Origin: Flavobacteriaceae bacterium | GTDB taxonomy: Bacteria; Bacteroidota; Bacteroidia; Flavobacteriales; Flavobacteriaceae | Assembly: GCA_013042255.1 (NCBI GenBank) | Contig: JABDQK010000180.1 | Location: forward strand, 1-7,176 | Reading direction: 5' to 3' | Length of the DNA stretch: 7,176 nucleotides | In this document: piece after piece, positions 6,279 through 7,176 of the stretch | Position numbering within the stretch: position 1 is the first letter of the stretch | How the letters are laid out: each line of letters opens with the position of its first letter | Notes under the pieces: generated by a model | Told to the model about the DNA's origin: nothing | Seen by the model: the letters and a program-made list of their open reading frames with translations, nothing else | The model's database searches: none | Translations under genes and position numbers: made by a program

Positions 6279-7142
6279 TCAGACGTTTAAATGTTTTAAA
6301 ACGGCCTCTTTAATTTCGGGATACTTTGTTTGTATAAGCCAGTGGCCCGCATCCAATTCCAGGAAGGTATAAGGGCCTTTGCAATATTGATGCCCTTCTG
6401 AAACGCCATAGGGACCTATGGCCATGTCCTTGTTCCCCCAAATAAACAGTGTGGGAACCCGAATTTCCCCAATTTCTCTTGCGTTGGATTTTCCCGAATT
6501 CGCACGGTAGTAATTCAAGGCCGCAGTTAGTACTTTTCTCTTTCTAAAAACAGAAAGATAATCATTGAGCTCTTCTTTATTGCTGGATTTCCAAAGCTTT
6601 CTAAACGCTTCAAAATCATTCTTCCTGATTGCGTATTCTGCAATGAAGGGAACCACGAGTTTTTTGATGTACCGACTTCGATACTGCTGGTCTTTATCAG
6701 TTTGTAGCGCCTTGTAGAATCCTTTTAAATGAGGAACGGAAAGAGCCGTATAACTAATGAGGCTATCAGAAAATGTATAAGCAAGTTGCCACCCAATGAC
6801 TGCGCCCCAGTCATGTGCAATTAAATGAAATTTACTTTTTCCTAAGGTACTGGCCAAGTCTAATACATCCTGAACCAGCTTTTCAACGCGATAATTCTTT
6901 TTCCCTTTAGGACAGGCGTTGATGCTATAGCCACGCATGTTTGGTGCCAGGCAGTAGTATCCGGCGGAGGAGAGATCCGTCATAAGCGATCGCCACATAA
7001 AGGAGGTTTCGGGGAATCCATGGAGCAGGACCACCAGATCGTCCTTTTTATTCCCAGCCAACAGGCAGTTGAATCGTAACTTACCCAGGGCAATTTCTTT
7101 GTGTTTAATTTTCGGGCCTTGTGGTTTTTCAATTTCCGACAT
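6279..7142 (-). CDS. Alpha/beta hydrolase, epoxide-hydrolase-like
   Basis: This 287-residue cytosolic protein has the full alpha/beta hydrolase layout. LLHGFPETSFMW (39-50) provides the oxyanion-hole HGFPE, APNMRGYS (66-73) is the usual strand-turn after it, and AHDWGA (109-114) holds the nucleophile D111 in its elbow. An aspartate nucleophile, rather than serine, points to epoxide hydrolase or haloalkane dehalogenase chemistry via a covalent ester. LFIWGNKD (232-239) gives the acid D239 and GHW (266-268) the catalytic base H267. The cap contains LNYYRAN (209-215); Y211 or Y212 matches the lid tyrosine that activates the epoxide ring, and Y154 or Y158 could be the second, so epoxide hydrolase is favoured over dehalogenase. 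The substrate is unknown. No signal peptide is present. The frame stays open to the right edge upstream of the ATG at 7142-7140, but no other start codon occurs there and the length is normal for the family. Confidence 0.9.
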   Translation of the reverse strand: MSEIEKPQGPKIKHKEIALGKLRFNCLLAGNKKDDLVVLLHGFPETSFMWRSLMTDLSSAGYYCLAPNMRGYSINACPKGKKNYRVEKLVQDVLDLASTLGKSKFHLIAHDWGAVIGWQLAYTFSDSLISYTALSVPHLKGFYKALQTDKDQQYRSRYIKKLVVPFIAEYAIRKNDFEAFRKLWKSSNKEELNDYLSVFRKRKVLTAALNYYRANSGKSNAREIGEIRVPTLFIWGNKDMAIGPYGVSEGHQYCKGPYTFLELDAGHWLIQTKYPEIKEAVLKHLNV

Positions 7143-7176
7143 ATACCTGGGTTTAAGATGTAAGGAACCAATATAC

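Noticed and set aside
6980..7171. 63-codon minus-strand frame overlapping the hydrolase start
   Set aside because: It runs in another frame through the conserved HGFPE region of the hydrolase and its translation resembles no protein family. The hydrolase frame is intact, so this is not a frameshifted remnant.
1..7176. CRISPR arrays, tRNA or rRNA genes, insertion sequence ends, phage, defence or toxin-antitoxin genes
   Set aside because: I looked for regular repeats with spacers, transposase-like proteins, long terminal inverted repeats and paired small genes, and saw none.

Overview
The window looks like an ordinary chromosomal stretch from a Bacteroidota bacterium, most likely a marine Flavobacteriaceae member. 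The evidence is a one-protein hybrid two-component regulator ending in an AraC-type DNA-binding domain, a lipoprotein whose mature end is C-D-K-D-D, moderately AT-rich DNA, and start codons preceded by A/T-rich leaders rather than clear Shine-Dalgarno sequences. Genus cannot be set from sequence reading alone.

Layout, left to right. (1) Positions 1-463, minus strand: the first 154 codons of a short-form pabB (aminodeoxychorismate synthase component I, folate pathway), cut by the left edge. (2) A 128-bp divergent intergenic region. (3) 592-1296, plus strand: a secreted protein of unknown function whose two halves look like copies of one alpha/beta domain. (4) A strong bidirectional terminator hairpin at 1300-1328, lying between this gene and the next, which converge. 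(5) A co-directional minus-strand cluster, transcribed right to left: a TTHB210-like (DUF5602) lipoprotein (6020-5250), a 944-residue hybrid sensor kinase/regulator with a 7TMR-DISM-type input (5171-2337), and a membrane-anchored diheme cytochrome c (2292-1336). Gaps are 78 and 44 bp, so the three may be one transcript. (6) A 258-bp intergenic region with small dyads. (7) 7142-6279, minus strand: an epoxide-hydrolase-like alpha/beta hydrolase.

How the genes may work together. The only functional grouping suggested by layout is the minus-strand trio: an outer-membrane lipoprotein of unknown role, a membrane sensor that can itself bind DNA, and a periplasmic electron carrier. A signal-responsive envelope unit is plausible but is inference from spacing and direction. 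The pabB fragment, the secreted duplicated-domain protein and the hydrolase show no evident link to it.

I found no RNA genes, CRISPR arrays, insertion sequences, phage genes, defence genes or toxin-antitoxin pairs, and no clear sign of an undescribed system. The items most worth a second look are the internal duplication in the 592-1296 protein, the lipoprotein/sensor/cytochrome cluster, and the hairpin with paired direct repeats just upstream of the sensor gene.
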